Part shown: piece after piece, positions 22,638 to 33,028 of the stretch
How the letters are laid out: each line of letters opens with the position of its first letter
Numbering within the stretch: the first letter of the stretch is position 1
Assembly (NCBI GenBank): GCA_950295325.1
Contig: OX485806.1
Location: 47,365,169-47,425,168 of the forward strand
Reading direction: 5' to 3'
Source of the DNA: Polytrichum commune
Lineage: Eukaryota > Streptophyta > Polytrichopsida > Polytrichales > Polytrichaceae
Length of the DNA: 60,000 nucleotides
Notes under the pieces: model-generated
Database searches by the model: none
Told to the model about the DNA's origin: nothing
What the model saw: the letters and a program-made list of their open reading frames with translations, nothing else
Position numbers and translations under genes: made by a program

Positions 22638-23738
22638 AGACCACTCGGTTGTGGCATTTGCTCTCCAAAGCCAATCTCTACCTAAAAATATCGGATAACT
22701 TTTGGATGTTATAGGGAGCCTCAAAACTTGAAATGTGATCGTATAGACTTCTCCCCCGACTTTCATCAAGCAATCCTTTACCTTTCCAAGGGGGTGACTT
22801 GTCTTTGGTCCACCACGTTGATAACAAAGGGTGAAGGGCCAATGAGCTCGAGGCCAAGTTTTTCCAACGTTGAGAATGGCATAATGTCGATCCCACTACC
22901 TCCATCAACCAAGGTGCGTGGAATTATTTTGTCCATAATCTCAACCTCCACCTCGATTGGTCCTTCGTCCCCTAGGGGGGTTCTTTGGACCTCAACTGCC
23001 GTTGTTGGGATTTTAGCCTTTGTAACCTCGGTGGTTCCTTTCTTGAAAACCTCTCTTAAGGCGGGGGCTACTTGAATTAATTGTGCCAAAGAAATGTTGG
23101 CTCGTAGGCTATAAAGGTTTGACCAAAGGTCGTATTCCTCGACCGGGTTACAGGTACGACTAGGCCAAGATTTCGGTGGGAAGTAAGCGGGCTCGCCGTT
23201 GCGCCATGTGTCTCTTCTCTCCACAAATCTGAAGAGGTCTTCTTCTTCCTCTGGCTCTTCTACCGGCTCATCATCAGGGTTAGGCCCTAGAGAAGTTGTG
23301 GGAACCTTAGCCTTAAGGGTTGCGTTCTACAAGAACTCAGTAATTTTTGCAAATTTTGGTGACTCTTCATACTCATTTGACTTCTTGGAACCTTCATCCA
23401 TCACGGTTTGTGAGCCCTAGTGACCACTGCCACGTCTGTTTAATGCTTTGGTTTTCCAGAGAAAACCATGATAGCCCGTTAAGAAGAATTGGCTAGCTCG
23501 TGAGAGATGAAGTTGCTCTGACTATCATTTAGGATAGGAAGGAATGGAGCTGAACAACCTGTGCTCGCCCCATTGTTATCAATGAACCTCGCGTCTTGGG
23601 TTTGTGCCTGACCAGGGTTAAGAAAACCTTGGGATATTGGAGGCTCATTTCCGTTTTGTGCCCACTGTTGGTTAGTATCCTATCCACTCCCCATAAGATG
23701 TTGAGGAGGGTTGTGGGTATACTAACCATTAAGACAAT
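22638..23738 (-). pseudogene. Second gypsy element: end of gag linker and protease, decayed
   Basis: Read on the minus strand, a low-complexity Q/N/P-rich Gag tail (about 23738-23480) is followed by an acidic segment (PVEEPEEEEDLFRF, about 23270-23220). Next come a conserved pre-protease region and a retropepsin whose catalytic loop reads LVDGGSGIDIM (about 22912-22880). The closing strand SYPIFLGRDWL lies at about 22700-22660. The D-G-G-S-G form of the catalytic loop is known in some plant gypsy lineages. Unlike most relics here, the protease is open for almost 150 codons (23224-22778). Downstream RT and integrase are missing, cut at the junction with the methyltransferase-bearing element. 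Confidence 0.85.
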
Positions 23739-23743
23739 GAGCA

Positions 23744-25231
23744 TGTGAGGCCAAACCCACCACCCTTAAGCATCCTAGTCCGGATGATGGGTTTGTGAAT
23801 CACATGTGTAGTATCAAATCACAATGATATAAGAAATATCCTTCATCTCAGTGAACTTTCTATTTCTAAAGTTCATGATGTTTTATTAATACTTGTTTCT
23901 TGAACAGATGAGGCATTACCCTTCTCAAAGGTCCATCCTGCGGCTTTGGCCACGCATCCCCGTAAAGACATTCCCCTAGCACCCTTAATCTTTACTTCCT
24001 TTGCCTTGCCATTGCTAGGATCAACCGCCTTCTCCATTCTTGAACAAGTAACTTATTTTGACCAAGAAGATGCGAGTGTTTAAAAACACTGTTCTTAATG
24101 ATCCACCCCAATTACATTTACTAGCAAGCCACACCTCACACTAACTAGCCTAATAAATCTAACACTTACATATGTGCTAGAATAATCTAAAATGCATAAC
24201 TTGACCTATGCTTAGTTTTAGTGATAGTACTCAATTTGAGCTAAGCTTTGGTCACCCAAACATGCTCCCTACTACCCAACTACTTCTTGATACTCAACTA
24301 TCCACAGCTGCCCAGCAGCAGTTTAGTTCGGTGCAGCCCCTTAGCTGCTCCAGTAGACTAACCCAGTTCAGGCCCTTCGGATGCTCCAGCAGACTAACCC
24401 AGTTCAGGCCCTTCGGATGCTCCAGCAGACTAACCTAGTTCAGGCCCTTCGGTTGCTCCAGCAGACTAACCCAGTTCAGGCCCTTTGGCTGTTCCAGCAG
24501 ACTAACCCAGTTCAGGCCCTTCGGCTGCTCCAACAGACTAACCCAGTTCAGGCCCTTCGGATGCTCTAGCAGACTAACCCAGTTCAGACCCTTCGGCTGC
24601 TCCAGCAGACTAACCCAGTTCAGGCAGTGCTTGGACAGAAGTCTAATGAGTTCTACAACCCATTCTCACTCCTAGTAATTAACCTAACATTCCTATAATC
24701 TCTTAACTCATAATTAACCTATCCTCCCACTAATTTCATCAAGTTAACACCTAATCACGCGTGTTTATCTAATAATTCTAAGGGCTCCCTCCACATGAGA
24801 GAGATTGAGAGAGAGAGGAAAAAAATGAGAGAGGGGATCCTTAAGTAGCCAAGAGGGAGAGAGGGAGAGTGAGGTAAGGATAGGGTGAGGGAATTAGCAC
24901 CTCCAATCACAACCCCTTAATCCTTTCCTCCTAAGTAGGGACTCATCCCATCCACAAGGCCTTTCCCTTCCTAAACTAACAAGGTGGATCCTAATGTGGG
25001 CATTTAACCCGCGGAGCTCACCTTGCCTCACCTTGCTCCACACTCACCTAGTCAAGGTTTTCCCTTATTGAACTTAAACCTTGAAACAATCACACAACAA
25101 TGTCTAAACTTAAATCCACACCACACTTCACTCTTTTTATATTTTTGTGAACAATCATAACACTTCAAACTCTAACTAAAATTGGTTTCAAAGAGTTAAT
25201 CACCACATGTGGGCACCATTTTGGGCTCATA
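23744..25231 (+). mobile_element. Solo LTR 1 (1488 bp) inserted in gypsy gag, TSD gagc(a/c)
   Basis: Termini are TGTGAGGCC and GGGCTCATA (GGGCTCACA in related LTRs). Flanking duplications are gagca (23739-23743) and gagcc (25232-25236). Removing the LTR plus one duplication joins the minus-strand Gag linker in frame, which confirms the boundaries. Its last 27 bases closely match those of LTR 2. It contains the 36 bp minisatellite and a GA-rich block near 24798-24875. No ORF of interest and no second LTR are present, so it is a solo LTR. Confidence 0.9.
24348..24626 (+). repeat. 36 bp minisatellite, seven full units plus one partial
   Basis: Seven consecutive 36 bp units run from 24348 to 24599, and a 27 bp partial unit follows. 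Core words in each are 'cagactaacccagttcag' and 'cccttcgg'. Units differ at only a few positions. Because 36 is divisible by three, the reading frame stays open across the array (12-residue repeats ending in PVQAL), but its place inside an LTR suggests this is incidental. A degenerate unit may precede the array near 24312-24347. Confidence 0.95.
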
Positions 25232-25370
25232 GAGCCCGACCTTGGTTCACTTGGTAACCGTAGAATGGGTTGCCTCCATTAGGGGAGTTATTGAAGGTAT
25301 TACCTTGCTACGCGACCTGAGGCCCGTTGTTGAACCTCTTTAATTGATTATGGTTCAATTGAAGGATGCA
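25232..25370 (-). pseudogene. Second gypsy element: Gag linker segment between LTR 1 and LTR 3
   Basis: Translated on the minus strand, this gives a low-complexity, Asn/Gln/Gly-rich Gag tail (for example GNTFNNSPNGGNPFYGYQ) with one stop. It continues in frame into both neighbouring segments once LTR 1 and LTR 3 are removed. Confidence 0.8.
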
Positions 25371-25375
25371 TTGTT

Positions 25376-26618
25376 TGTTAAGGTAGAATTTAGCACTGTG
25401 TTTTAAGCTGTCGAAAATTGACTAGTTGGTCACAAATTGTCAAAAGGGCAAAAAATGCTAATTTACTAGTTGACGTCAAATTTGCCCTTGATGCAAAATT
25501 GTTAGAATGTCCACTAGTTGGTTTTTAGTGTTTTACTATTGAATTGTCTATTCAGTAGTAGTAAGTATTTGGGGTTAGTAACTTAGGAGATCAGAAAATG
25601 ACTTGTAGGTCCAAAGTTATTAAAATGGCATTGGGAGTCTTATACTAGTTGATTGTTTTTTATGACCTCAATGTGTCAGCTAGTCATGAACTGGACAGAG
25701 GGCAGGAACGCGTCAGGACAGCTAGTTGCAGTATTTTGACAGGGTGGCAACCTACCAAGTTGATCCACCTAGTGGTAGTTGTTTTGAAGTATATAAGGAT
25801 TGTCTTAGAACCTTTTGGCTCTCTTAGTACACATATGCGGAGAGGACTTAGACCCTTAGAGAAGATATGTATGCTTGTGAGTTTTTAGATCTAGACGGGT
25901 GGCAATCTGGAAGTGTATTGCAGTCCGAACAAAACCACAATCCTGGAAAAACAAGCAAATAAAGTGTTGAAGGAGGGATTTGAAGAGTAGATTCATTGTT
26001 GGTATTCTCCTATCACTACCCTTCTTGGAAGCTAACATAGTCTTAGTGTTGACAAGACAAAGGGATTGAATGTGTTAGTAAAAATGTGCATCGGACAACT
26101 TGTGATGTAGTACCAAGGAATGCATTCGAAAGTAGAAAGGGTGGGTATGCATGGACGTGACGCTTATGGGAGGACGTCCAGAGCAAGCACTTAGAATGAC
26201 CTAAAAAATGTACCATAAGTTGGTAGAAGGTTAGAAAGGTCAGATCCGGACTCCGTTTGCGAAAACCACCTCCAGAATTTGCCGGATCTGACTAAAAACG
26301 TGAGCTGGTTGAAAATATGAAAGTCGTCAGAATGGCCCGAAAACTATACTGTAGGTTGGTAGGAGGTTAGAGATGGCAGATCCAATCTTATATTGTGGAA
26401 ATGACCTCCGTAAGTTGGCTGATTGGGCCAAAAACGTGAGCTTGTAGGTAGTGTCCAGGGCATGTTTCCAGACTTAAACGGAATTTGTAGGGGATTGTAC
26501 GTCAAAAGAGATGTCTAGGGATGAGGAACTAGCTTGGGAGGTGTTTATGCAAGGCTTGGACGTGACTAGCGGCGAACTAGTTAATGGAGCAAGGAAGGAG
26601 TGCAAAAATCCATTAACA
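25376..26618 (+). mobile_element. Solo LTR 3 (1243 bp) with perfect TSD ttgtt
   Basis: Ends are TGTTA...TAACA. Exact duplications of ttgtt lie at 25371-25375 and 26619-26623. Removing the insertion and one duplication joins the flanking Gag linker. A TATA-box-like tatataag is at 25790-25797. The first third repeats the word ctagttg several times (about 25421, 25466, 25514, 25646, 25723), possibly enhancer-like. It is unrelated to LTR 1 and LTR 2 by its ends. No internal domain is present. Confidence 0.9.
26197..26445 (+). repeat. Two-copy tandem repeat (about 125-130 bp) in LTR 3
   Basis: The units begin near 26197 and 26329 (gaatgacctaaaa / gaatggcccgaaaa). They share 'ttggtagaaggttag/ttggtaggaggttag', 'cagatcc' and end with 'aaaaacgtgagct'. 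They lie downstream of the TATA-like box. Confidence 0.8.
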
Positions 26619-27016
26619 TTGTTGGCTTACTACTCCTACCAAATTTAAATTGGTTTGCCTACCATTATTTGGAAGGTTTTGGGGGTAAGAATTTTGTTGA
26701 CCCTGGTCGTGGTTACCCCTATTACCTTGGTTTTGGTGGTTGGGTGAACCGTAAGTTTGTTGGCCACCGCCCTGTTGGTTATCATGGCGATAATCACCCG
26801 ACCCTCCTCTTTGGTTTCTCTTGTTTTTTATGGTAGAAGAATGCCGGAGGTTGCTGATTCAGCTGAGAGTAATGGGAGGGTCGTTGTGCAAGAATCTTAC
26901 AATAATTATCGGCCAGGTGATTACCCCCACAATGGTTGCACACCACCCCCGTCTCGATCCAACACTAACCTGGCCCCAAAATGTAAACCTGACTGCACGT
27001 GAGACAAACTCCTTTG
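26619..27016 (-). pseudogene. gag: Second gypsy element: Gag second zinc knuckle and Q/N/G-rich tail
   Basis: On the minus strand at 26940-26899 there is a zinc-knuckle variant CNHCGGNHLADNYC. The two first cysteines and the last are spaced as usual, with the histidine one place early. It is followed by a basic, proline- and glutamine-rich region and, after a frameshift, a tail rich in Gln, Asn and Gly (RHDNQQGGGQQTYGSP). This belongs between the first knuckle (28142-28183) and the segment at 25232-25370. Confidence 0.8.
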
Positions 27017-27021
27017 CCGTT

Positions 27022-28066
27022 CGTCAGCCACAAACCCCAACCCTTATGTGTTGTAGTCCAAGTGAGAGCTTATGGCTCACATGTACTTACTTGAACCCCC
27101 AATAGCCCTTAGCCTGAATCTCCCCACACCACCATAACTCAAATATTGAACACACAATTCTTTATTCAGAACAGCACCAAGTCCAAGTGTTTAGAAACAC
27201 TTTTTGTTCTTGTGAGTAGAAGCTTGACTTCTCGGAATCCACCGAATGGTCTCATCCGGGAGTTCCCTACCAGCCATCAACACAACTAAATTTTGGACAC
27301 TTCACAATTTTGAGCTCTCATCCACACTCCTATTCCGACATTTATTTGAGGCGATTCAAATCGTCACACTTCGAATCCAACACGGAGAGCTAATCTCCAG
27401 TAGCTCCCACATTACTTTCACCCACTATGAACCAACAATAAATTCGAGCCTTTAGAGATGAGGGATTTAGCTAAGAGAAGGCAACACTTTGAGTGTTTGT
27501 CGACGCTTGCTGGGAAACATCCAACAATCTCTTGCTCCCACCTTCACATCAGAGGCACCCTTGGCTACGGAGTTTTCCAGCGTTGTAGTTGCAACTTCGA
27601 GTGAAGCCTTGCAATGTACTTGAGAATTGAGGGTGTTCTTCAACTTCCTCCCAGCACATGTGATGTGCAGAGGCTTCGCCCTCCTCCGCTTGCATCCCCA
27701 GTCCCCTATTCTGCTAAATCTTTTTTCTTCCGAGCTCTCAATAAGAGGCTCTAGCCCGATCCGAACAACCTGCAATCTGATCTGCAGCCGAACCAGGCTC
27801 TCCCCACCCCTAAACAAACTGGGTTCTAGGCCTAAATCAAATATTAAACTGATCCAAACCATTTGAGCTTGGTATCACCAAATCCTAAAACAATTAATCC
27901 ATTTTCCACCCTAAACACTTAAGTCAAAACCACACCACTCCACCTAAGTCTAAACCTTAATTTCCACCCAATCCCAACAATCAACTAACTCAATCATTAC
28001 TAATTTTTATGTTTTTAACGTTTTCCAAATGTTAATTTGAATTGTGGGCACGAATTTGGGCTCACA
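27022..28066 (+). mobile_element. Solo LTR 2 (1045 bp) with perfect TSD ccgtt
   Basis: The right end is GGGCTCACA. The left end reads CGTCAGCC and aligns with the TGTGAGGCC start of LTR 1, including the following 'aaaccc...acccttaag/atg' and 'tagtcc' words. Exact 5 bp duplications ccgtt flank it (27017-27021, 28067-28071). The last 27 bp match LTR 1 closely. It interrupts the Gag between its two zinc knuckles. No internal coding domain and no second LTR are present. Confidence 0.87.
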
Positions 28067-29327
28067 CCGTTGTTCCGGGCATTGGCTTTGCTGTGGACGG
28101 AGGGGTGGGGCTAATAGGTTACCTATGAACCTAGGCTCTATGCAAAACTTATTACTGTGGCCATGTTTGTTGCAATTACGACACCAAATGTTGGTGCCGT
28201 AAACCTGCCTTCGAGGCCAGCGGAACTGGTTGTGCTAAGGGCCTAGACGTGATTGCCATTGTAAGCTGCTCTGTGAGGGCCTTGAGTGACTGCATGACAT
28301 CGCTCCTCAACTCGTCGTTGGCCTTCTTAACTCTAAGTTCTAGCTCCTTGATCGTGGTGTCACTTAGAGGGCCAAGGAGTGCTAAGAGCTTAAGGGGTGG
28401 CCTTGTAGCCAAAGGAACCGGGGCCGCTCGGTGGACGGCATAAACATCCGGTCGAGATGGCTCCAGCTGAAAAGGCTTATTCTACTCAGGAGGAATGTAG
28501 GTTGTGGGTAGGAAGGCTGACGCAGGTGTAATAGTGCAATTCCACATCCGTTCACCTTCGATCCTCCTATCCTCGGCTTTAGCTTCTTCCAAAACCTGAG
28601 GGTTTGAGTTAAGAATCTCTTGGATTGTACCTTATTTGTTGAACCCTTGTATGAAGTAGAATTTAATCATTTCATTTGTGATAAATGTTCCTACATAACA
28701 AGTTACCACCGTCTCAAACCGTCGAATGTATGACGTAATACCCTCAGATGGGCCTTGCCACATGTTCGTTAACGCCAAAAGTGCGCTTTGTTGGCCCATA
28801 TCCGGTCTAAATTGTCTAAGGAATGTCGTCTGCAATGCCTGCCAATCCCTAAACGTCGCTTCATCGTGGGATTGGTACCACTCATAGAGTACACCCTCTA
28901 GCGTAGTAGAAAACCAAACAAGTTTGTACGTGTCTTCGGCTATCACGTTGGCCAACATTACTTCAATATATCGTTCAATGTAGGTCGAAGGATCCTCATG
29001 CGGGAGGCCACCGAACTTCAAAAAATAACTCGGCATTGCCCTTGGCGCTAATGCTTGTGGCATCACAATGGGAAGCCCCGTAAGAGCCATCATGGCATCC
29101 AAAGGATTTGCCATGTGTTCGGGTCGTGCCACTCTAACCGGACTTTGTGGGGTGGGGGATTTCTCCCTCTCGCGCTCGGACTCTGGACTTAGACCTTTTA
29201 TTTTATTTTCCTTAGTGTTTTCAGGTTTTGGTGGTTCGTTCTTTGGCCTCTTACCTTGTGTTGCCTCCGATGCAGACATGAATGTTGTTGTTGGGGTGTC
29301 GTACAATCTCCCCCTAGTAGTAACCAT
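28067..29327 (-). pseudogene. gag: Second gypsy element: Gag with capsid and first zinc knuckle
   Basis: The frame is open from about 29462 to 28632; I prefer the internal start at 29327 (MVTTRGRLYDTPT), which begins the protein-like part. It has an acidic, basic and proline-rich N-terminal region, then the retrotransposon Gag capsid domain (from about 29110; TTLEGVLYEWYQSH, FLRQFRPDMGQQ, GITSYIRRFE). After the stop at 28631 the same frame continues, with one further stop near 28483. It then has a helical segment and a clean zinc knuckle CRNCNKHGHSNKFC at 28183-28142. It is homologous to the plus-strand gag at 44.2-45.4 kb. It is interrupted by LTR 2 just after the knuckle. Confidence 0.9.
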
Positions 29328-29462
29328 AGCACATGTGGCCAATGACGTATGACTAACTTTTATTGGGTTAAACTCTTCTTCTCTTAGTCTAAATATATAA
29401 AATATCAAAAAAATATCATCTGAGTATGGCTGGGGCATCCACCATCCCAACAGACGCACCAA

Positions 29463-31318
29463 TTATATGGCCTTTTTGGGTCACCCCCTTCCAAGGGAGC
29501 TTAAAAATATCACACATGCCCTTTGATGAAGGTGGCCTCTACTTGCAGGTACCCAAGCCGAACCCGGATGATAGGTGTATAACGTGAGTACTTAGATTTT
29601 TGGAGGAGAATTAAATATGCATTGTAGTACCTCCGGAAATTGGACCTTCATTTTTTACTATTGTGGCTCTAAACTCCACTAATCAATTTCATATCTAGTT
29701 CTAATCTAAACCTACAACCTATTCTAAGCGCAGACGCACGAGCCTTGGGACCAAGACAATCCTAACTTTTGAATTGATATGAATTTAATATACACCAACC
29801 GGGTGTGACTCATTCTACCTCTAACTCAATAAACGGAATAACGACTATTTGATGGACCATTCAATTCTTTCTTATTTTTTTATTTAGTTATATTTAATTT
29901 CCTAAACGGGAGGACTTAGCCAAAATCCCACATTTTTACATAAATTCCTTCTTATTTAGTTAATTTTATATACACATCCTACCTTACTATATTCATATAT
30001 TATGCATTACCCTTTACCTGGTTGGTGCACGCTTTAGCTTGGAACCTTCTAAGGCCTCGTATAGGTTTTGTATGCTTTTAAGTGTTAAGTGTGTTTACAC
30101 AAGATAGACCACAAAATGCAACTTAATGGGACTAAGGTGACGGACAACCTGTAGATTCAACTTTTTGCACAATCTTCATAAATTGGGGCTATTACTCCCA
30201 ATTCACGGGGCCAACAACATAATAGTGAATTCGCGGGTCATTAATCCCATATTTTCACCAATAACATCTAGAGTGGTTGTGTCGGTGATTAATCCGACTT
30301 ACCACATATGAAATTTGCTAATAAATAAAGCTACTACCACAAAATATACCAAGGGGCCCGATAACAATGGAGTTGGGTACCCCCTTGGCGGTCAAGTGGT
30401 CAAGCCACTTGACCTTACGAGATAGGCGAGTGGGTTTAGGGATGCATACATTGGCTGCGTTTCCTCCAACCCTAAATGAAAGGCTAGGGTAAATTAGTTT
30501 ACCTCAATTTCTCCTCGGTTGATTCGGCTTGATGTAGGCTGAGCAGCTAGACTTCACTTCCTAGACAATGACCTTGTCTTTTTCTTATATCTAATTTAAT
30601 TGTAAAACTTACGTTAGTTAACGATTAAAACATCATTTTTTCCTTTGTACATTTTATTTTAGGCCTAAACATAATAAATTTACTTAGTGCATGTAATTAT
30701 CTTTCTAACAATCTAAAAATAACTTTAATCAAATAAGAAATGTAAAAGTTATGAGGGTTGGAAGTGTGAGGTCGATTCAACTGATCCTTCCAACCCATCA
30801 ATCCAGCTTCCAACTTCAAAAATTCATGGTAAATTCATTATTGCTTAAATATGGGTTTGTCATACACCGTTGGAAAGCTATTAACAAGGTCTAATTGAAT
30901 AAAATATGATTTCAGCAAATTAAGCCAAGATGAATCTAGCAAAATCCTTGTAATACAGGAGTCAACCAGGAAATTTCAAACTACATATTCGCAATCAATA
31001 ATTCATTTCTAATTTATGTCTTATTCAAATCAAACGTTCTAAACAACCTTAAAAATCTACACAAAATATATATTTAGAATAATTTAATATTTTTAAAATA
31101 AAACATTTATTGGGCTAGCAGGTTTGATCCAGCAGCCCCTACCCAAAGGTACACCATGTTTTTCTATTCCATCTTTGAAAATTCAAAACTAATTGCTACC
31201 TCAACCAAATCACAAATGGAAAAAAACTACACATAACTATAAAATATCTCTATAAGGAAAAAATGATAATTATTTTGTTCTAGATAATAAACTAAGCGTT
31301 CAAGCCATCGGCGGCTGA
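29463..31318. other. Sequence upstream of the minus-strand gypsy gag; no gene recognised
   Basis: This should hold the leader and perhaps the 5' LTR of the minus-strand gypsy element, but I find neither a primer-binding site nor LTR termini. Segment 30350-30560 is less AT-rich. It contains a short inverted repeat, 'gtcaagtggtc' / 'aagccacttgac', near 30391-30415. No coding frame is visible. Confidence 0.45.
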
Positions 31319-31799
31319 TGTCGCGCACCTCTTCATAAGGAGTGCTTAAAATACCATGGACACAAGGGGGACCCCGGATTGACACCTGAGACTTGTGGCG
31401 CCGTTAGTAAGAGGGCCACAGTGGTCTTAATGTGGGTGAGGACCCCGGGTGTTGGGAATGTCTTCCACCCATGAAAACTAGGAGGCATGAAGGTAAGGCC
31501 ATGACCTATGCGTAGCTTATGGCGTGTTGATTCTAGAATGCTCAAGAACGCCTCAATCGGAGGTGTGAGCTAGGAATTATGGCAATTTCAGTGGGGCGTT
31601 GTCCTGGGACAACGCTATGGTACAATAGTGTCTGGGAGTGATTCGTGGGACTGCCAAGGTTTGAACATGCATAATTTTCTCAATATTTGCCTAAATGGGG
31701 CAAGTGAGGAGTCCATCGGCATCTACGGGAAGCACTCATAACCTTTGTTAGAAATGAAAATTGGCAATATTGTTAATGGGGCTAGCAAGGGTTAAAACT
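31319..31799 (+). mobile_element. R-family LTR, copy A, internally deleted
   Basis: It begins TGTCGCGCACC as copy B does, and aligns along its length with B. It lacks about 490 bp of B: after 'catctacgggaagc' it jumps to the 'ctcataacctttg' near the other end, with the short word agc at the break in both. No target-site duplication was found, so the 3' limit is approximate. Confidence 0.85.
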
Positions 31800-32037
31800 T
31801 AAATCTCAGCTAGTTGTTTTTACTAGATAGCATGTTTATTCTACTTTGCTATTTTCTAGCACTACTTAGTTTTTATTCTGGCCAACCTTACCCTTCATGA
31901 GATTTTTGTTTCTTCCAGTTGAAGGCCCAAAGTCCTCGGTAATTCACCTTCCTTCTTCTAGGCTAAATGCTAAATGAAGTAATTTTTTCCTAAATTCCCC
32001 ATCATTTCTAAATTTCAATGCTAGCATCCTAACTAAA
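31800..32037. other. Spacer between R-family LTR A and copia pol
   Basis: No coding similarity is seen. The copia pol sequence appears only from about 32060. Confidence 0.5.
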
Positions 32038-32038
32038 A

Positions 32039-32830
32039 GTGATCCCGCAGAGTGGTGGATGTTTCTTGGGGTTCACATATGTCGGCCAGATTAATTGCAA
32101 GCCCATCAAAACCCCGCTCTGTACAAAGACCTTATTGGCGAAGTTTTCCGAGGAGAAGTACGAGGAGTTTTCACATGAAATGAAAGACCATCCATATCAA
32201 GAAGCAGTGGGGTCATTGATGTACATAATGGTGGCCACAAGACCGGACCTCGCATTTGCGGTAGGTGTGGTAAACTGGGTCCGATGCATTGGAAGGTTGT
32301 CAAACAAATCATTTGGTAGTTAATAGACACCTTAGATCTCAAGTTGCGTATTGCTATGCAACATATCAACATAAAAAGGTATTCGGATGCGGAATTGGCC
32401 GGTGATGTAGAGAACCGTAGGTCTACTTCCGGATACATTTTCTTTGTTGGAGAGGGGATCATTTCATGCAACAAATGATGGCACAATTTACAATGGAGAT
32501 GGAGTGCATGGCCATGAATCAATGCATGAGGGAGGCCATATGGTTTAGGCAACCAATGAAGGACGTAGGTTGTATACAATAGGAAGCAACGACCATCATG
32601 TACGACAACCAAGGTCCTATGGCACTTGCCAAGAACCCCATGAACCATGACAGGTGAAAACATATTGACAAGCAACATCATTTCATAAGAGAAAAAAATT
32701 GAAAACAAAATTGTAAAGCTAGAATATTGTCCAATGCAATATATGGTAGAAAATATTCTAAAAAAAGCTTCAGTGAGCAATAGGCATGAATTAAGTGAAA
32801 TAATGGGGTTGGAATACAATGCCCCCTCGC
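32039..32830 (+). pseudogene. pol: Ty1/copia RT C-terminus and RNase H, 5'-truncated
   Basis: Copia RT and RNase H make the element's cDNA. The RT end is clear: QEAVGSLMYIMVATRPDLAF, preceded by the 'KTPL' loop region. RNase H follows after a frameshift: YSDAELAGDVENRRSTSGYI, the phenylalanine-valine-glycine turn, and near the end the conserved 'NPMNHDR.KHID..HHFIREK' type region and a K-L-E-Y-C segment. Stops and frameshifts break it at several places (32322, about 32476 and others). The gag, protease, integrase and RT active-site regions are missing. A polypurine tract and LTR follow directly, giving the correct 3' end of a copia element. Confidence 0.9.
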
Positions 32831-32840
32831 AAAATGGGAG
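32831..32840 (+). promoter_or_regulatory. Polypurine tract of the copia element
   Basis: The sequence aaaatgggag immediately precedes the LTR start at 32841, the normal place for plus-strand priming. Confidence 0.75.
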
Positions 32841-33028
32841 TATTGGAAGTTAATGTTAGGTTGCATTAATGATATTGTTTTATATGGGTTGTTAACATTG
32901 GTCATAACTTACACACATAAATAAAGGTATGAGGGGAGGAGCTAATCACTTTCTCCATGTGCATTGTGTTCTACCTTCCTACATTGGTTTTTTTGCTTTC
33001 TTATCTTATTTCCCGATATATACGCACA
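32841..33028 (+). mobile_element. Copia 3' LTR, about 188 bp
   Basis: It is related to 17440-17636. It contains 'acacataaataaag', which could serve as TATA box and poly(A) signal. The start is set by the polypurine tract; the end at 33028 (...cgcaca) is the best CA-ending match and is uncertain. No clear 5 bp duplication is found next to it. Confidence 0.75.

Noticed and set aside
24348-24626. CRISPR-like array
   Set aside because: The units are contiguous with no unique spacers, in a eukaryotic LTR. It is a minisatellite.
22638-29462. Endogenous pararetrovirus
   Set aside because: Domain order and the presence of paired zinc knuckles, D-G-G-S-G protease and LTR insertions fit Ty3/gypsy; no movement protein or coat-protein features of caulimovirids were seen.
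30391-30415. tRNA-Leu/Ser-like A box
   Set aside because: The sequence resembles a D-arm but no B box follows at a suitable distance; the palindrome alone explains it.
31319-31799. Target-site duplication for R-family copy A
   Set aside because: The left flank (gctga) has no match at the plausible right ends, so no TSD is claimed.
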